Below, piece by piece: positions 32,909 through 44,894 of a stretch of DNA of 64,000 nt. The notes beneath the pieces are model-generated. The model had not been told where the DNA came from and searched no databases. It saw only the letters and a program-made list of their open reading frames with translations. The position numbers and the translations under genes were made by a program. The stretch is from Diphasiastrum complanatum. Taxonomy: Eukaryota > Streptophyta > Lycopodiopsida > Lycopodiales > Lycopodiaceae. The stretch lies in NCBI GenBank assembly GCA_029204225.1, contig CM055107.1:2161218-2225217 (forward strand), read 5' to 3'. Each line of letters opens with the position of its first letter. The stretch's first letter is position 1.

Positions 32909-35900
32909 ATGACGGCAAGTAAAAGGAAAGGAATTTTGGCAGCGGCATTCTGCTTAATTGCAACAATTGTGCATTTGAAGGTGGTATCTAGTCAGACCAC
33001 CCCGGGCGATGTGCAGGTACTGCAACAGGTCTTGAAGGGACTAAAAAACGGGGGTCATCTGGTTGATTGGACCGGCAATGATCCTTGTGGTCGCAAATGG
33101 TCAGGGATTCTCTGCCAGGGCAATTTTGTGACTGGGCTTTTGTTAGCTGGCTTCAATCTTCAAGGAACTGTGACTACGGACTTGAATAAGATGTCAAACT
33201 TGCAAATTTTGCAGCTACAAGATAACGGTTTTACTGGATCGCTTCCTTCAATTTCAGGGCTGAAGTTTCTCACAGATGCCGCCTTCAATGGCAACAACTT
33301 CGACTCGATTCCAAATGGCTTCTTCTCCGAACTGCCAGCTTTGAAAACAATTTATCTGGATGGCAACAGTTTGAATGGCACCAATGGATGGTATCTGCCC
33401 TCCGAAATTCGGCAGGCAACTCAGCTCAACACTTTATCACTCTCCAATACAAGCTTAATTGGCTCGATCCCGGAGTTTTTGGGAAACATGCCCAATTTGA
33501 AAACCTTAAATATAGCATACAATAAATTAGGTGGTGGAATCCCTCAATCTTTCAGTTCGTCGAATCTCATCAAGTTCCAAGCCAATAACCAGCAGGGTCC
33601 AGTATTGAGTGGGCCTCTTGATCTGGTAGCAGATATGCAGTCCTTGGAGCTGCTTTGGCTGCAGGTTAACATGTTTACTGGGCCAATTCCTCCTGGACTG
33701 GTGAATGCAATTTCTCTAGCAGATCTTAGGCTTAATGATAATCGCCTCGTAGGACCTATTCCTCCTGGTTTTACAAACCTGCCATTGTCAAATTTCACTG
33801 TGCAAAACAATCAGCTGGTGGGTCCAATACCAAAATTTCAAGACGGGGTCGATTTTCAGTATGGAGGAGTCTCGAACAAGTTTTGCCAGGCAACTCCGGG
33901 AATTCCTTGTGCCCCTAACGTTACCTCATTGTTAACCTTTCTTGGTGGTGTCAATTATCCAACACAGTTGTCCGATTGGGCGGGGAATGATCCTTGTAAT
34001 GAATGGTCTGGTGTTGTTTGTGATGATAAAACTGGCAGTATCTCTGCCATTTTACTTTCAAGCTATCAGTTAAATGGAACTATCTCGCCTGCGCTCGGGA
34101 ACCTTACAAGCCTTGCAGTGTTGAAGCTCAATGGAAATCACTTGACAGGCACAATTCCTTCTGAACTTGCAAAGCTTCCATTGCTTAGAATTTTGGATCT
34201 TAGCAATAACAATCTTTTTAAACCTCTTCCTGCGTTTCCACCACACGTCTTGCTTAATGTTGATGGAAATCCTCTCATCAATGCACCTTCTACATCGGCT
34301 TCCCCCCTTCCAAATGCTCCTGATGGATCTTCAGGTTCTAGTCCAAGTGGTGGCAATTCTACAGGTGTGCCGAAAAAATTATCTTCAGTCTTAGTTGGTG
34401 TCATCATTGGGCCTATCATTGCAGTGATTGCACTTATTTCATTGGTGGTCGGAACTTTTTTCTTCGTGTACAGGAAAGCGCCGAAATATTTGAAGGTGCC
34501 AACGCCTAATACAGTGGTACATCCTCGAGACACTGGAACTGATGCAGATGCTGCTAAAATAGTTGCACAGAACAATATCGGCAAAACCACCGGTGTGATG
34601 AGTGGCCCGAGTGAAGTGCATATGTTTGAAACTGGTGGTCTCATTATTCCAATCAATGCCTTGCGAAAAGCAACAAATAATTTCAGTGAAGTCAGCATCC
34701 TTGGAAAAGGTGGGTTCGGAGTCGTCTACAAGGGTGAGCTAGATGATTGCACTTTGATTGCTGTTAAGCGAATGGAAACAGCAGTTGCAAGTAGCAAAGG
34801 GCTGAAAGAGTTTCAGGCAGAAATTGATGTTCTAACTAAGGTCAGACACAAGCATTTAGTTGCTCTTCTTGGCTACTGCATTGAGTGCAATGAAAAGCTT
34901 CTTGTTTATGAATATATGCCTCAGGGTACTCTTAGCCAGCACTTGTTTGACTATGCCACCAATGGCAAGGAGCCATTAAGTTGGAAGCAGCGCCTTTCTA
35001 TTGCCCTTGATGTGGCCCGTGGACTAGAATATCTTCATGGCCTGGCCCATCAAAGTTTTATCCACAGGGACCTCAAGCCTTCGAACATCTTGTTAACTGA
35101 TGATTTGCGTGCGAAAGTATCCGATTTTGGTCTAGTGAAACTGGCACCAGATGACAAGTACTCTGTGGAGACCAGACTGGCAGGCACTTTTGGATACTTG
35201 GCTCCAGAATATGCAGGTACCGTGGTTGTAATCAATCTTAAAACTAGAATAAGATCTATAGTTCTTTGTACACAACTGCACCATGCTTACTTTTCTAAAA
35301 TAGACAACAAGGGCTGAGAACATAAAAGGAGATGGCAAATGTTCAAGATATGATTGTATATCTAGCTTGATTTGATTCTTTCATTATGCAGCTCTATCTT
35401 TCAATTTTAGGATCTCTATCATGTACATACATACATTAGTCAGTGATTGAGCAGATCATTCATGACTTTATGTTATTATTGATTGATATCTGTTGGCTGG
35501 CAGTTACTGGTCGTGTTACGACCAAAGTGGATGTATATAGCTTTGGTGTAGTGCTAATGGAGCTCATATCTGGGCGCAGGGCCCTTGATAACACACAGCC
35601 CGAAGAGAGTATGCAACTTGTCACATGGTTTAAGCGGATTAGTGCAAAAAGGGAAACATTCCGAAATGCCATTGATTCATGTATTAATGTTACAGAAGAG
35701 GCTCTCTTGAGCATATTAGTCTCAGCTGAGCTTGCAGGCCATTGTACTGCTCGTGAGCCTCATCAGAGACCAGACATGAGTCATGTAGTCAGTGTTCTGT
35801 CACCTTATGTTCAACAATGGAAACCGGCACATCTTGACACAGAGGAGAGTTGGGGTGCCGATCTGGATTTAACCCTACCGCAAGCTATTCAGAGATTGCA

Positions 35901-36015
35901 GGTCTTGGACACATCCTCAACAAGCGACCTGAATGATACTCAGTCAAGTCTGCCTGCTCAATCCTCAGATTTTGGTGAATCAAATGTTTCATCCAATGCA
36001 CGCAAATTGGCGTGA
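32909..36015 (+). CDS. TMK-type LRR receptor-like kinase
   Basis: A plasma-membrane receptor kinase of the TMK family, which in Arabidopsis transduces cell-surface auxin signals. Exons are 32909-35216 and 35504-36015. The 287-base intron (GT at 35217, AG at 35502-35503, phase 1) splits a Val codon just after APEYA. The spliced 939 residues match TMK1 in length. Order: signal peptide 1-29; first LRR cap WTGNDPC (54-60) and LRRs to about 310; second cap WAGNDPC (357-363) with three LRRs, the family's split ectodomain; transmembrane helix about 493-521; kinase from about 597. The kinase has the G-loop GKGGFGVVY, Lys620, Glu638, HRD with Asp721, DFG with Asp739, and APE. All catalytic residues are present, so it should be active. 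Start ATG context is good (AAATGA). Confidence 0.93.
35217..35503 (+). other. Intron of the TMK-type kinase gene
   Basis: 287 bases with donor G|GTACCG and acceptor GGCTGGCAG. Joining the exons restores the conserved EYAVTGRVTTKVDVYSFG block of subdomains VIII-IX. Reading through instead gives unrelated residues and a stop at 35315-35317. Confidence 0.9.
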
Positions 36016-37300
36016 GAAGGTAGTTCTTGACATCTTGTATGTACTCCAATACAAACTGCTTACTGTATTTCACATGCAAAAGGTCCGTCATCTTTCATTT
36101 ATCAACCCTGACAACTGAAACGAAGAATTTTTGTGGCAATTCAGGATGAGAAGTTAGTTGCTGATCAAGACCAGAAGCTTCATTTGTCTGTTTGGACTGG
36201 ACACCTTGTACTGGCAAGCCACCTATGTGTCAACACTTAAGATTTAAATTTGTCATCCTACTGGAGTGGTTTGATCCTGATTGGTCAAATAGTGATGCTG
36301 TGCAACTCATTTTCATGAATGAAAAACATTCACGATTCTGTTAAATATGGAGTGACAATTGTACAGGTCGTCTTGTCTTGCCAGTAGAGATGCTTTTGTG
36401 AACTAGTAATCATTTTATCGTGAAAACTGTTGGAACTAAATGTTTTTGACTTGGTATTTTGGTCTGCTCAACCATGTTAATTATACAACTCAAAAAATTG
36501 AAGAGCCCCCTTTTTTTAATTCTAGTATTTTCTTAGTTTGTATATTTCATGAATGTTGTTGCTCAGGTTTAGTGGTTAAGACCTGGGCCATTAATGGCCT
36601 TTAGTTTTTTGTTTCTTTTTATTTTGTTCTAGCTTCCTTTTTGATGCTTGTCATTTGCTTCTTGGTCATCACTGGGTGTACCTAAGAGAATCTGGATTAT
36701 CTCGGAACCTAGATACCACAACTTATGCTTGGGTACCAATGAGATCTTACGTTATTTGGTTTATTACTGTTTTCAAAATAGACCCTTTTATTGCATGTAG
36801 TTGTTCTAAACTTTACCTTATTAAATTATTAACTTCTCAAGTTAAATTTATGATTTCTGATATATCACTATCTCACAAAGATATAAAAAAGTTTGAAGAA
36901 TAGAAAGTTGTCTAGATCTTTTAAATTGAGCCTTTTCTCAAATCCTGAAAATTCTATGTCACATCAGAAGCACATGATCAAGTGAGATGTATCCTTCAAA
37001 ACATTCTTTTGCTAGCACAAATGAATGAGAAACCAATTATGTGAAAACTTACCAATTCATGCAACAAAGGTTTACCAATTCATGCACAAAGGTTTTCTGA
37101 AACTTTTTGGTGCAAGGATGCTTTATTGATATTCGAGTTCAATATCAACTCAGCCAGAGCTAATATCAACCTAAGGTCGATTCGGACTCCATTTTCGACC
37201 TTCGGTTTCTAGTCTACCAACTGGAAAATTTCTAGGTGTTTACAAAGTTTTGCAAGAGACACATTAATAGTGAAATTTGAGTCGGGATAGAAATCCAACA
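36016..37300. other. Kinase gene 3' flank and possible LTR
   Basis: The first few hundred bases should contain the 3' untranslated region. A TGTTGG at 36428 and a CCAACA ending at 37300, the latter adjacent to a purine tract on the minus strand (AAAGAAAAG), might delimit the 3' LTR of copia element F. Similarity to the F 5' LTR is too weak to be sure. Confidence 0.35.
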
Positions 37301-38889
37301 CTTTTCTTTAATGTGGATCCTGGAATACTTTGATTTCTATATTAAAACATTAGTAGATCTGATGTGGTTGTCCTTTGTTGATGTCTGCTGCCATAAATTT
37401 TGTCCTGCAATAAATCAAGGCTATCTCCTTGCTCAACACCGTCTCTCTAATGTAGCATATTCAATTTTAGAACATCTTAGATTTAGACATAACGCAATGG
37501 TGCTTTCATTGGAACAATATAAAATAGTAGATTGAAGTTCAGCAAAATTAACATTAGATAGCAGGTTTTTTTAGCCATGTGGCCTCTTTTGCATAATTAA
37601 TGGCAGCAGGTTATTCAAATTTAGTAGATGATAGTGCCACAAGTGTTTTCTTTCTACTGTTCCATGACATTGGGTCTTTGTCAAATAGGAAGACAAAGCC
37701 AGATGTAGACTTTCAACTAGCTCAATCAACATCTGTAATCCTTGAAGAACATTGATAGTTTGGCTACCTCCATCGCATATGCACAAATCCTTTGTGGCTT
37801 ATAGATACTTCAAGAATTTTAGAGGTGGTCTTTAATGTTTCTTGATAGAAATTGACTTAAATGTACTGATGGAATAAGCCAGATTGGGCCTAGTGCAAAG
37901 CATTGCATACATTAAGAAACCAATAATGGAATGAAAAGGATAGTGTTTTATATATTTCTTTTCAGTATCAATTTGTGAACACTAAGCTCTTGAAAATTTC
38001 AATCTTGGATCCAAAGGGAAATAGCTTGGTTACAAAATGACATACTATATTTTTGAAGCACATTACAAATGTATCTTTGTTGATTGATGTATATCAGTCT
38101 ATTAGTTCGATCTCTATAGATTTGCAGCCCAAGACAAAAATGGACTGTGGTCCTTGATCTGTCATTCCATACTCATGTGACAACATAGCTTTGACATCCT
38201 TTAATAATTTCAGATTGTTGCTGAATAATAAAGTGTCATCTACATATACTGTATGATAATGAGGGATGTAGAGATTGTCCTGTAGTAGACATTCGAATCA
38301 GCCAAGCTTGGAATGAAGCCAAGATACTAATTTATTTTCTAGAACCATGCTTTGGGGGATTGCTTCAACCCATATACGACATTGCAATTTGCATACAATT
38401 TGGTATCTCTCAATTGTATGATATGTAAATGTCTTCTTCAATAGTTCCATTAAAAAATGTAGTTTGCAAATCCATTTGATAGACTTTGAGATCAATTGCA
38501 GCTACACAAGATAGAAAAATTTGAATGGATGTGTGTTTAACCATGGGGCCGAATGTCTTAGTGAGAATCCTCTTGCAACAAGTTGAGCCTTGAATTGATC
38601 CCCTTGTCCACCATCAACCTTGTACTTGATTTTGAAAATCCACCTATTCAAAACAATATTTCAACCTTCAGGTAGCTCCATGACCTTCCAAGACTTGATG
38701 TTCATAAGTGCATCATATTTTTCTATCCATGGCCATCTTCCATTCATCTACATTAACATGAGACATGGCCTCTCGGATTGAATTTGGTTCTACAACAAAA
38801 TGACAAAAAGCTTCATCATTATATCTTGCTGGTGGATACCTTGGTCTTTGTTGAAAATGATCGTGGTGGTCAGGTAGCTTTGATACCAC
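37301..38889 (-). mobile_element. Copia element F, degenerate
   Basis: Minus-strand copia relic without gag, protease and integrase. RNase H words lie at 37,350-37,760 (SWNSRKKTLVALSST, INYAKEATWLKK). Reverse transcriptase words lie at 38,300-38,650 (FKAQLVARGFS; a YMG-SNPPKHG run corresponding to YGLKQSPKAW). Many stops interrupt both. The primer-binding site (38877-38888) follows reverse transcriptase almost directly, so about half the interior is deleted. Confidence 0.65.
38877..38888 (-). promoter_or_regulatory. tRNA-Met(i) primer-binding site of element F
   Basis: Minus strand TGGTATCAAAGC, one mismatch to the standard site, next to the LTR start tgttgg at 38890. Confidence 0.65.
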
Positions 38890-39889
38890 TGTTGGAAATA
38901 ATTTTGAATGAATTCAATCTCAAAATTGAAATCTTTTCAGTTTCATTAGTTAGATTTGATAATCCTAACTACAGTGTTGTGGGTTGCGTAATTATCTGAT
39001 ATAATAGCAGAATGAACCGATAGTGCGGAGTTAAAGTCAAAACAACACCAACCTTCAATGTATCTAACTACTATGAGCCAGAATCTTGTAACTTGCAGAT
39101 GTAAAACGAATTAACACTTTTGATTTCTAATAACGTGGGAGTAAGTGATTTCCATCCTACTACCTTTTTGAGGCATCGTAGACAATTATGAAAGGTGTAG
39201 TCGTTATCGTTGTGGAAGTTGTATGTTTTTCATTTATTTCATTGGGCCCTTTGATTAGGATATGTAGTTTGGTAGCTAATTTTTGTGGAGCACTAAAGTG
39301 ATTGTCATGCCATTTTCTTAATTAGTTTAGCTATGACATGTGAATATGAAGTGTTTTTCGTTCTATCTTCAATAAAGTAAGGTCATGTACCAGGTAACAT
39401 ATGTTAACCATTTCAACTTTTTTTCTTGTACGACCAAGAATAAATTTAGCTATGGTTTACTATATTTATTCTACAGCGAGATGGATTGCAAATCTTCATT
39501 CTCTTGTTGGTACTAGATTGAAAGTACATGCTTTCTGTTTCACCATTGATTTGTGCTACGATTTTGCTATTGCTTCCAGTGACTCCTGTCATCAATTGTA
39601 GGATCTATGAGTAAATGCCTTTAATTTCAACTGTCAGTTGAAGTTGCTTGACCAAACCATGTGTACTTGCGATGTTTGATGCAGTCTCATTTGTTGTAAC
39701 TATTTTGTGGCATATGGATCCCTCACGTGGTTCGTTTATCAAAGTCATAATATTGTTTTGGATCGTTATAAATGCAATAGAAGAGAGTTGCATAGACATA
39801 AGACATGGTAGCCTTGGGCGGATTCAGAAGTTGCTCCATATATTGCAATCATGTACACCTAGACAAAAAAGAATAACAAGCCAGAGGTC
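38890..39889. other. Element F 5' LTR and spacer
   Basis: Begins with the LTR terminus tgttggaaa at 38890. The other end of the LTR is not identifiable. From about 39,400 to 39,890 the sequence is AT-rich with no supported domain. Confidence 0.4.
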
Positions 39890-40225
39890 TGTTTGGACAC
39901 ACCCACGCATACAAGCGTATGTAGGACAATATTTGCTTGGGTCATACATAGATAAAATGTTCATGCAACGAATGCGAGTTTCTCGAGCAACCTTTGGGTC
40001 CATTTGTTTTCGAGTGGCACTTGTGATGTCCAAGACTGACACCAGTATAAGAAAGTGTGTTTTATTAGAGACGAGGGTGTGTGTTGCACTATGTAGGTTG
40101 GCCACTAACAACTCTTTACAAACAATCTGCGATACTTTTGGAATTGGTGTGTCGACATGTCATGAAATTGTGTCAGATTTTATTAGGCAATTAGAACATC
40201 TTTGCTTTCCATGGGTGTTGCAAAA
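39890..40225 (+). pseudogene. PIF/Harbinger transposase N-terminal fragment
   Basis: The translation contains the HARBI1-like N-terminal region: FMQRMRVSRATFGSICFRVA, then VALCRLATNNSLQTICDTFG, GIGVSTCHEIVSDFI and the last word FPWVLQ. In complete HARBI1-type proteins this helix-turn-helix-like part is followed by a DDE nuclease domain. Here the frame runs into an unrelated LTR retrotransposon end at about 40,225, so the nuclease is missing. The frame upstream (39,648-39,880) does not look like transposase. It is a relic of a cut-and-paste DNA transposon. Confidence 0.7.
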
Positions 40226-40231
40226 CACCTT

Positions 40232-40311
40232 CCTTTCGACGTCCACGCTCTGATACCACTGATGCGCGGAACCTTTCGACGTCCAAGCTCCGATACCGCT
40301 ATTGGGAATGC
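40232..40311 (-). repeat. Primer-binding-site region duplicated (2 x 40)
   Basis: Two 40-base units start at 40232 and 40272, sharing cctttcgacgtcca followed by gctctgatacca (first copy) or gctccgatacc (second, with changes). On the minus strand each contains a tRNA-Met-like primer site. The second abuts an apparent LTR start (tattgggaatgc). Confidence 0.7.
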
Positions 40312-40940
40312 ACCCGACAGCCTGATTGCACTATTGCTAAACCTTCAACTTCAGATCTCTGGGAAGTCGAGGAAGTCAGAGACTTCAAACACTTAGAAGT
40401 CGGGGCTGGTCATGTTTCACAGATGTGAGCTCAGATGGGCCTGATCTATCGGGGGAAGCTACTGCTTCATTCCGCGATCAGAGATCCTCTGAGCTACATA
40501 TAGCTACTGCTAATCTGATGCTAAGATTATGAATAGTAGATAATGTCAAATGACAGCTAAAGTATATCTACCATTAAATTAAGTAAGTAGTGTGACAGTT
40601 CCAAAAGCAGGGAGAGAAAAGAGCACACTATCCAAGAAACATAGTAGGCATGCTAACGAAGGGTAGAATTCAAAGATTGCATACATTGAGCCGAAGAACT
40701 GTTACTTGTCTATATTAACAAAGTCAAGTATACAGCAAATATCTTTTTGAGCGCTACTATTTTCTAGATTAGCGCGTTGGTGCAAGAGAGGTATTATCTC
40801 TCACAAATAGAAGCTACTACTGCTAGCACTAAATTCCTTTTGAGGGCGATGTTCGTTTCTTAGATGAGGTAAGAGAGCTATCTCCCTTACCAGTGACTAG
40901 CTACTGCTAGCACTAAATTGTTGGTATGATAACATGCGTC
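40302..40940 (-). repeat. Probable LTR related to the element A family
   Basis: Follows a primer-site duplication like a 5' LTR of a minus-strand element. It shares with the element A LTR the ctattg(g/a)gaat start and, at 40781-40804, a degenerate version of the gtgagagaa...ttctctcac hairpin. It ends where copia element E sequence starts. Interior sequence to its left is absent. Confidence 0.45.
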
Positions 40941-40949
40941 TGCTACTGC

Positions 40950-41501
40950 AAGACTGCATTCATCGACCTTTCTGTGATCTCACAAGAGAAAAAGATTCAG
41001 TGTAATCAATACCATACTTCTATGAAAATCCTTTTGCTACAAGCCTGGCTTTGTATCTTGATACATTGCCATCTGGTCCATACTTATATTTGTAGTTCCA
41101 TTTGCACTTGGCAGTCTTTCTCTCAGCTGGTACTTGTTCTTCTTCATGGAGTACATCTCTTCCTCCATGGCTTTTATCCATCTGTCCTTGTCGGGACTGT
41201 CAATTGCTTCTTCATAGGTTTGTGGTTCACCACCGAATCCACAATACTCTTTTGCTGTTGAAGCTGAGCTGTCAAACGCAAATATGACTAGTGCTCTTCT
41301 GTCTCTTGTCGATCTCCTTGGAGATTGAGCTTGCACTTCAATGGCTTTGCCTTTGTCAAGTGTCTTGCCTTTGTTGACTACAAAGCTGCTATGTGTAGCA
41401 GGTGTCCTGGGTGCAGGCTGCATGTCAGGCTCTTCGTCCTCTGAACTAGCACTCAATCCTTCTAGAATTTGGACATCCTCATCTGGATGCTCAAGGTCCA
41501 C
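40950..41501 (-). pseudogene. Copia reverse transcriptase N-terminus (element E)
   Basis: The frame 41501-41037 reads PRRSTRDRRALVIFAFDSSA, then EYCGFGGEPQTYEEAIDSPDKD and the block around AMEEEMYSMKKN, the usual lead-in of copia reverse transcriptase. After a shift, KCKWNYKYKYGPDGNVSRYK-like words run to about 40,990. The palm domain with YVDD is absent, removed at the junction with the LTR at 40,940. Non-functional. Confidence 0.75.
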
Positions 41502-41762
41502 TCTCTTTGTTGATGTCGGCAGGTCATAGTACTGCTTACCAAGAACTTTATAGTGGGAACTACTATCTCCAAGGTGAACAGATTTCTGTGTCGTGGGGTG
41601 AATAGTCGATGAACCATTCTTGATGGCTTTTCATGTGTTGTGTAGCTCCAGAGACCACTCCTCTGACTGCTCGACATGGTGATGGCTCACCATAAAGACT
41701 TCATGCTCATCATCATCCTCGATCTTCTGCTTGGTGTTGACTACATGAGCTTGCTGATCCGG

Positions 41763-42570
41763 CTACTTCTTCTTCTTGTCATTGTTGAACTTCAAGACTC
41801 GACAGTCCTGGATCTCATTATTTGGTCTCTTGAAGTACCTACAGAAGAGTCTTTTCTTGTTGTTCTGCGACAGGTGGCTGATTCTGGGACTTCTGTGACT
41901 GCTTTTGATTGATGTCAGTTTGTCAAACAACTTTCTTCTTATGTTGCTTTCTTGAGCCCTTCTTGGAGAACAACACTTGTAAGTCATTGATGGAGGATGA
42001 AGATCCTCCACCTCTTCTTGTTTTCTCCTACAGTAACATAGCTATGACTTTGGATAATGTGATGTTTGAGTGTGTGAAAACCATCATCACCCAATTTTCA
42101 TAGGAAGATGGTAAGCTTGACAATAAGGTCATTACAACATCAGAGTCTTCAATTGCTGAACCTATTGCTACCATCTGATCCATTAGAGTCTCAAATTCAT
42201 ATATGTGATTCTGAACAGAATCACCATCTGACATTCTGAGAGAGAGAAATTTTCTCCTCAGATGCAGCTTCGAAGTGACATCTCTCACTTCATATATCCT
42301 AAGCTTCTTTCGATGATTGGGCTTTTTTGATATGACCAATTTGTGTGTCGGAGATGTTAAGGGTGATCAAGGAAAAAGCCTTGCCATCCTTGAGCTTCCA
42401 TTTGGAAATGGCTTGCTCATCGACACTGGGAAGTATTCATTTCCAGCCTATTTCCCATAGTTTTTTTGGCCATCAGTACTACTCTCATTTTAAATTTCCA
42501 TAGGTGGTAATGCGAACCATCCAATTCTCTACAATTAGAGCAGATTGTGATTGTACTGAATCCATTTGAA
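41763..42570 (-). pseudogene. Copia gag (element E)
   Basis: The frame 42339-42028 has the UBN2-type gag core: HLRRKFLSLRMSDGDSVQNH, YEFETLMDQMVAIGS and LLSSLPSSYENWVMM. Upstream, broken frames to 42,570 supply the N-terminal gag (VENWMVRITTYG). Downstream, at 42011-41763, lies a basic tail with a damaged zinc knuckle (CRYFKRPNNEIQDC, the conserved Gly-His replaced). It would have formed the particle shell. Confidence 0.75.
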
Positions 42571-42700
42571 ATTTTAAAATGAGTATATGTAGATAGTAGA
42601 TTAATATGATTGGAAACAATAATAGCAACTGTCTACACTATATCAAAACAACTATTTAGATATTATATGCTCTAGATCTGCCTTTAGGAATCAGAGAACG

Positions 42701-42751
42701 AGCTCTGATACCATGCTAGCTTTGATACCATGCTAGCTCTGATACCATGCT
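42701..42751 (-). repeat. Primer-binding site triplicated (3 x 17)
   Basis: Three tandem 17-base units: agctctgataccatgct at 42701 and 42735, with one c-to-t change in the middle unit at 42718. On the minus strand each carries TGGTATCAGAGC or TGGTATCAAAGC, the tRNA-Met primer-binding site, plus a few LTR-edge bases. Confidence 0.9.
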
Positions 42752-43500
42752 GGAAATCGGACAGCTCAGAGAGGCTAAGATTTCTCGGTGCATACAAACT
42801 ACGTTTATCGGATTCGGGAAAATCGGGTCTGTCTTACTTGATCACAGCTTCGAAGTCACTGGATCTATGCAATCGATTCCATAGCCATGCACAAAATTAT
42901 AGTGAATTAAATTTTAGCTTTGCAGAAGCATTGAACTAAATGCAATGATCAGAGCAAAAATCGAACAGTGCTATCAGTCATATAAAACGATAAAATCTAC
43001 AAAACAATAAAGCTACAAATATGAATCAATTTGAACATGCAATCATTGTACACAAATTAAATTGCTCGAACAATGATGGATTAGTTGTGTAGAGATACAA
43101 TGTGATTGCAGAACACATTAGGCGCATTCTTCTTTATACAATACTCTGTGATAATAGAGAAGAAGAACAATTTAGATGAATATGTACACATGGCTAATTG
43201 ATTAAAAGAATGGTTAACTTTACAAATTAGGATTAAGGCACTACTTGTTGTTGCACGTCGCTTTCAGTTGACATCTGATTTAGTTCGAGATGTCGGACAC
43301 ATCGATGATTTCGTACAAGTCAGATATCATGGACAAGCTGCAAGACGTCGGACAATTCGATGATGTGGAAGTCGATGACTTGGACGTCGGATGAGCTGAA
43401 GGCGTCACAGAAGTCGATGACTTGGGACAAGTTGATGACGTGGAAGTCGAGGATGCGGACGTCAGATAGGTTGGAGATATTGAAGTTTAAGTGCGCAATA
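42748..43500 (-). repeat. Probable 5' LTR of element E
   Basis: Starts tgctgg right after the last primer-site copy. At 43,290-43,480 it is built of degenerate tandem words such as gtcgatgacttgg and gtggaagtcg. The right end is not defined. Confidence 0.45.
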
Positions 43501-44894
43501 ATTGAAAAAACCTGCATGTAAAACTCGGTTATTAGAGAAAAATCGGCACAAATTTGCCTTAGAGTTGGGTCCCAGCCCGCCCCTAAAGTGGCTAGACACA
43601 GTTTAAAAGTAAGAAATTGACTTTTCAAAAAAACTGTCAAAAATATTTTGTGGTCAAGTTTTGTAAGACCGAGCCAAAAGTGTCTGTCCACCTAGAATTG
43701 GGTCCCAGCCCGTCCTAAATGAGGCTAGAGCAAATTTTGCGGCCTTAGAAATGGCCGGTAAATATTTGACGGCTTTTCAAAAAAATGGTCAGCTGTAAAA
43801 AAAATAGCCGGTATGACCGTGCTAAAATCTCACCATGTACTGAGTCCATATTTACTAATATATGATCACTCAGTATATTTTTCAGAAAAACCGTGTTGTC
43901 GTGGGAGCCCTAGTCATAAATGCCGAAAAAGTCAACCATAGAAGAAAAAATTGAGAAAGAAAAGTTTTGGGTAAAAACGGGACCGAGAAATATAAATTTA
44001 GTGTGAAGGAATCACAGAAACCCTAACGGAAAGGTTTGGGCAATTTGCGGGCAATTAATGAAATGTGCGGGCCAAGTGATTACCCAACAGGCCAAAAACC
44101 TAGACAAATGAGTAGTAGGCGCACAGCCCTTGAAAAACCGAAGAAAGGTCAAAAACACAGGTACCCAAAGAAAAACGAAAGTCGCCTACTAAAAATAGGG
44201 GTTGAAAAAGGGCCTCACCCAAAATTTGGATAATAAATGCCAAAACACCTTGGAGGCTATAAAAATTGGGAGGTGCTAGCCATTGACATTTTGGGCTTCT
44301 AGGGTGTACAAAAGGGGAAACTTGAATGGCCTCCCTAGCCTTTGACAAAAATGGCATCTTGGCTAGTTTTGGAAGAGAGCCTTGAATGTACCACTCCCTC
44401 ACTCTCTTATGGAGGCCACTAGGTGTACTATCAAATGGGTTGGAGACAAATGGCAAAGAGGGCTTGAAGGGCATGAAGAATGGCAAGATGGCATTGCGAA
44501 GGGGATGCAATGGATTTTCCTATAAGAAGGAGCCAACTCCTTGTGTGGAAGTTAGTACTTGTGTATGTTAGTATTTGTATGTTAGTACTTTTAGGAGATG
44601 GCACTTTTGGGAGTTGTTTGCTTGTTTGAGTGTGCTTTGAAGTTAATTCCATTTTGTGGCTAATTGTTGTGAATGTTAGTTGCTCAATGTTAGTCACTTG
44701 CAATGTGGGTTAGTAGTTTGTGGGAGGTTAATGGTTGCTTTGTGCCCTCATGCCTGTTTGTTGCTTGTGTGTTGTTAACTCCATAGTTAGTAAGGTGTAT
44801 TCTAAACTTTGGCTTGATTGATTGCTTGAGGTGAGTTCAATGTTGGTGGGTTGGTTAGAAGGATTGTGAGTTGCTTGAAATAGCTCAATGATAG
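43501..44894. other. No recognisable gene
   Basis: A 16-base word (ttgggtcccagcccgt-like) occurs at about 43,565 and 43,698. From 44,030 to 44,520 codon-like sequence exists on both strands, but the minus frame there has no ATG and no known domain. The right part is T/G-rich. Confidence 0.3.

Larger units (their letters stand above)
40941..42751 (-). mobile_element. Copia element E, 5' part
   Basis: A minus-strand copia relic: triplicated primer site at 42701-42751, gag at about 42,570-42,028, a degenerate zinc knuckle near 41,830, and the start of reverse transcriptase at 41501-40950. Integrase and most of protease are missing. The reverse transcriptase ends before its catalytic box, at the neighbouring LTR. 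Confidence 0.75.

Noticed and set aside
34138-34698. 186-codon minus-strand open frame inside the kinase gene
   Set aside because: Antisense shadow of the transmembrane and juxtamembrane coding sequence.
35217-35317. Read-through C-terminus of the receptor kinase
   Set aside because: It would end the kinase inside subdomain VIII. Splicing at 35217/35503 restores the conserved block in frame.
36561-36590. A-box-like word (ctcaggtttagtggttaagacc)
   Set aside because: No B box follows at a suitable distance and no repeat copy was found, so a SINE or tRNA is not supported.
44100-44510. 136-codon minus-strand open frame
   Set aside because: It starts with TTG, has no ATG nearby and matches no domain; likely chance.
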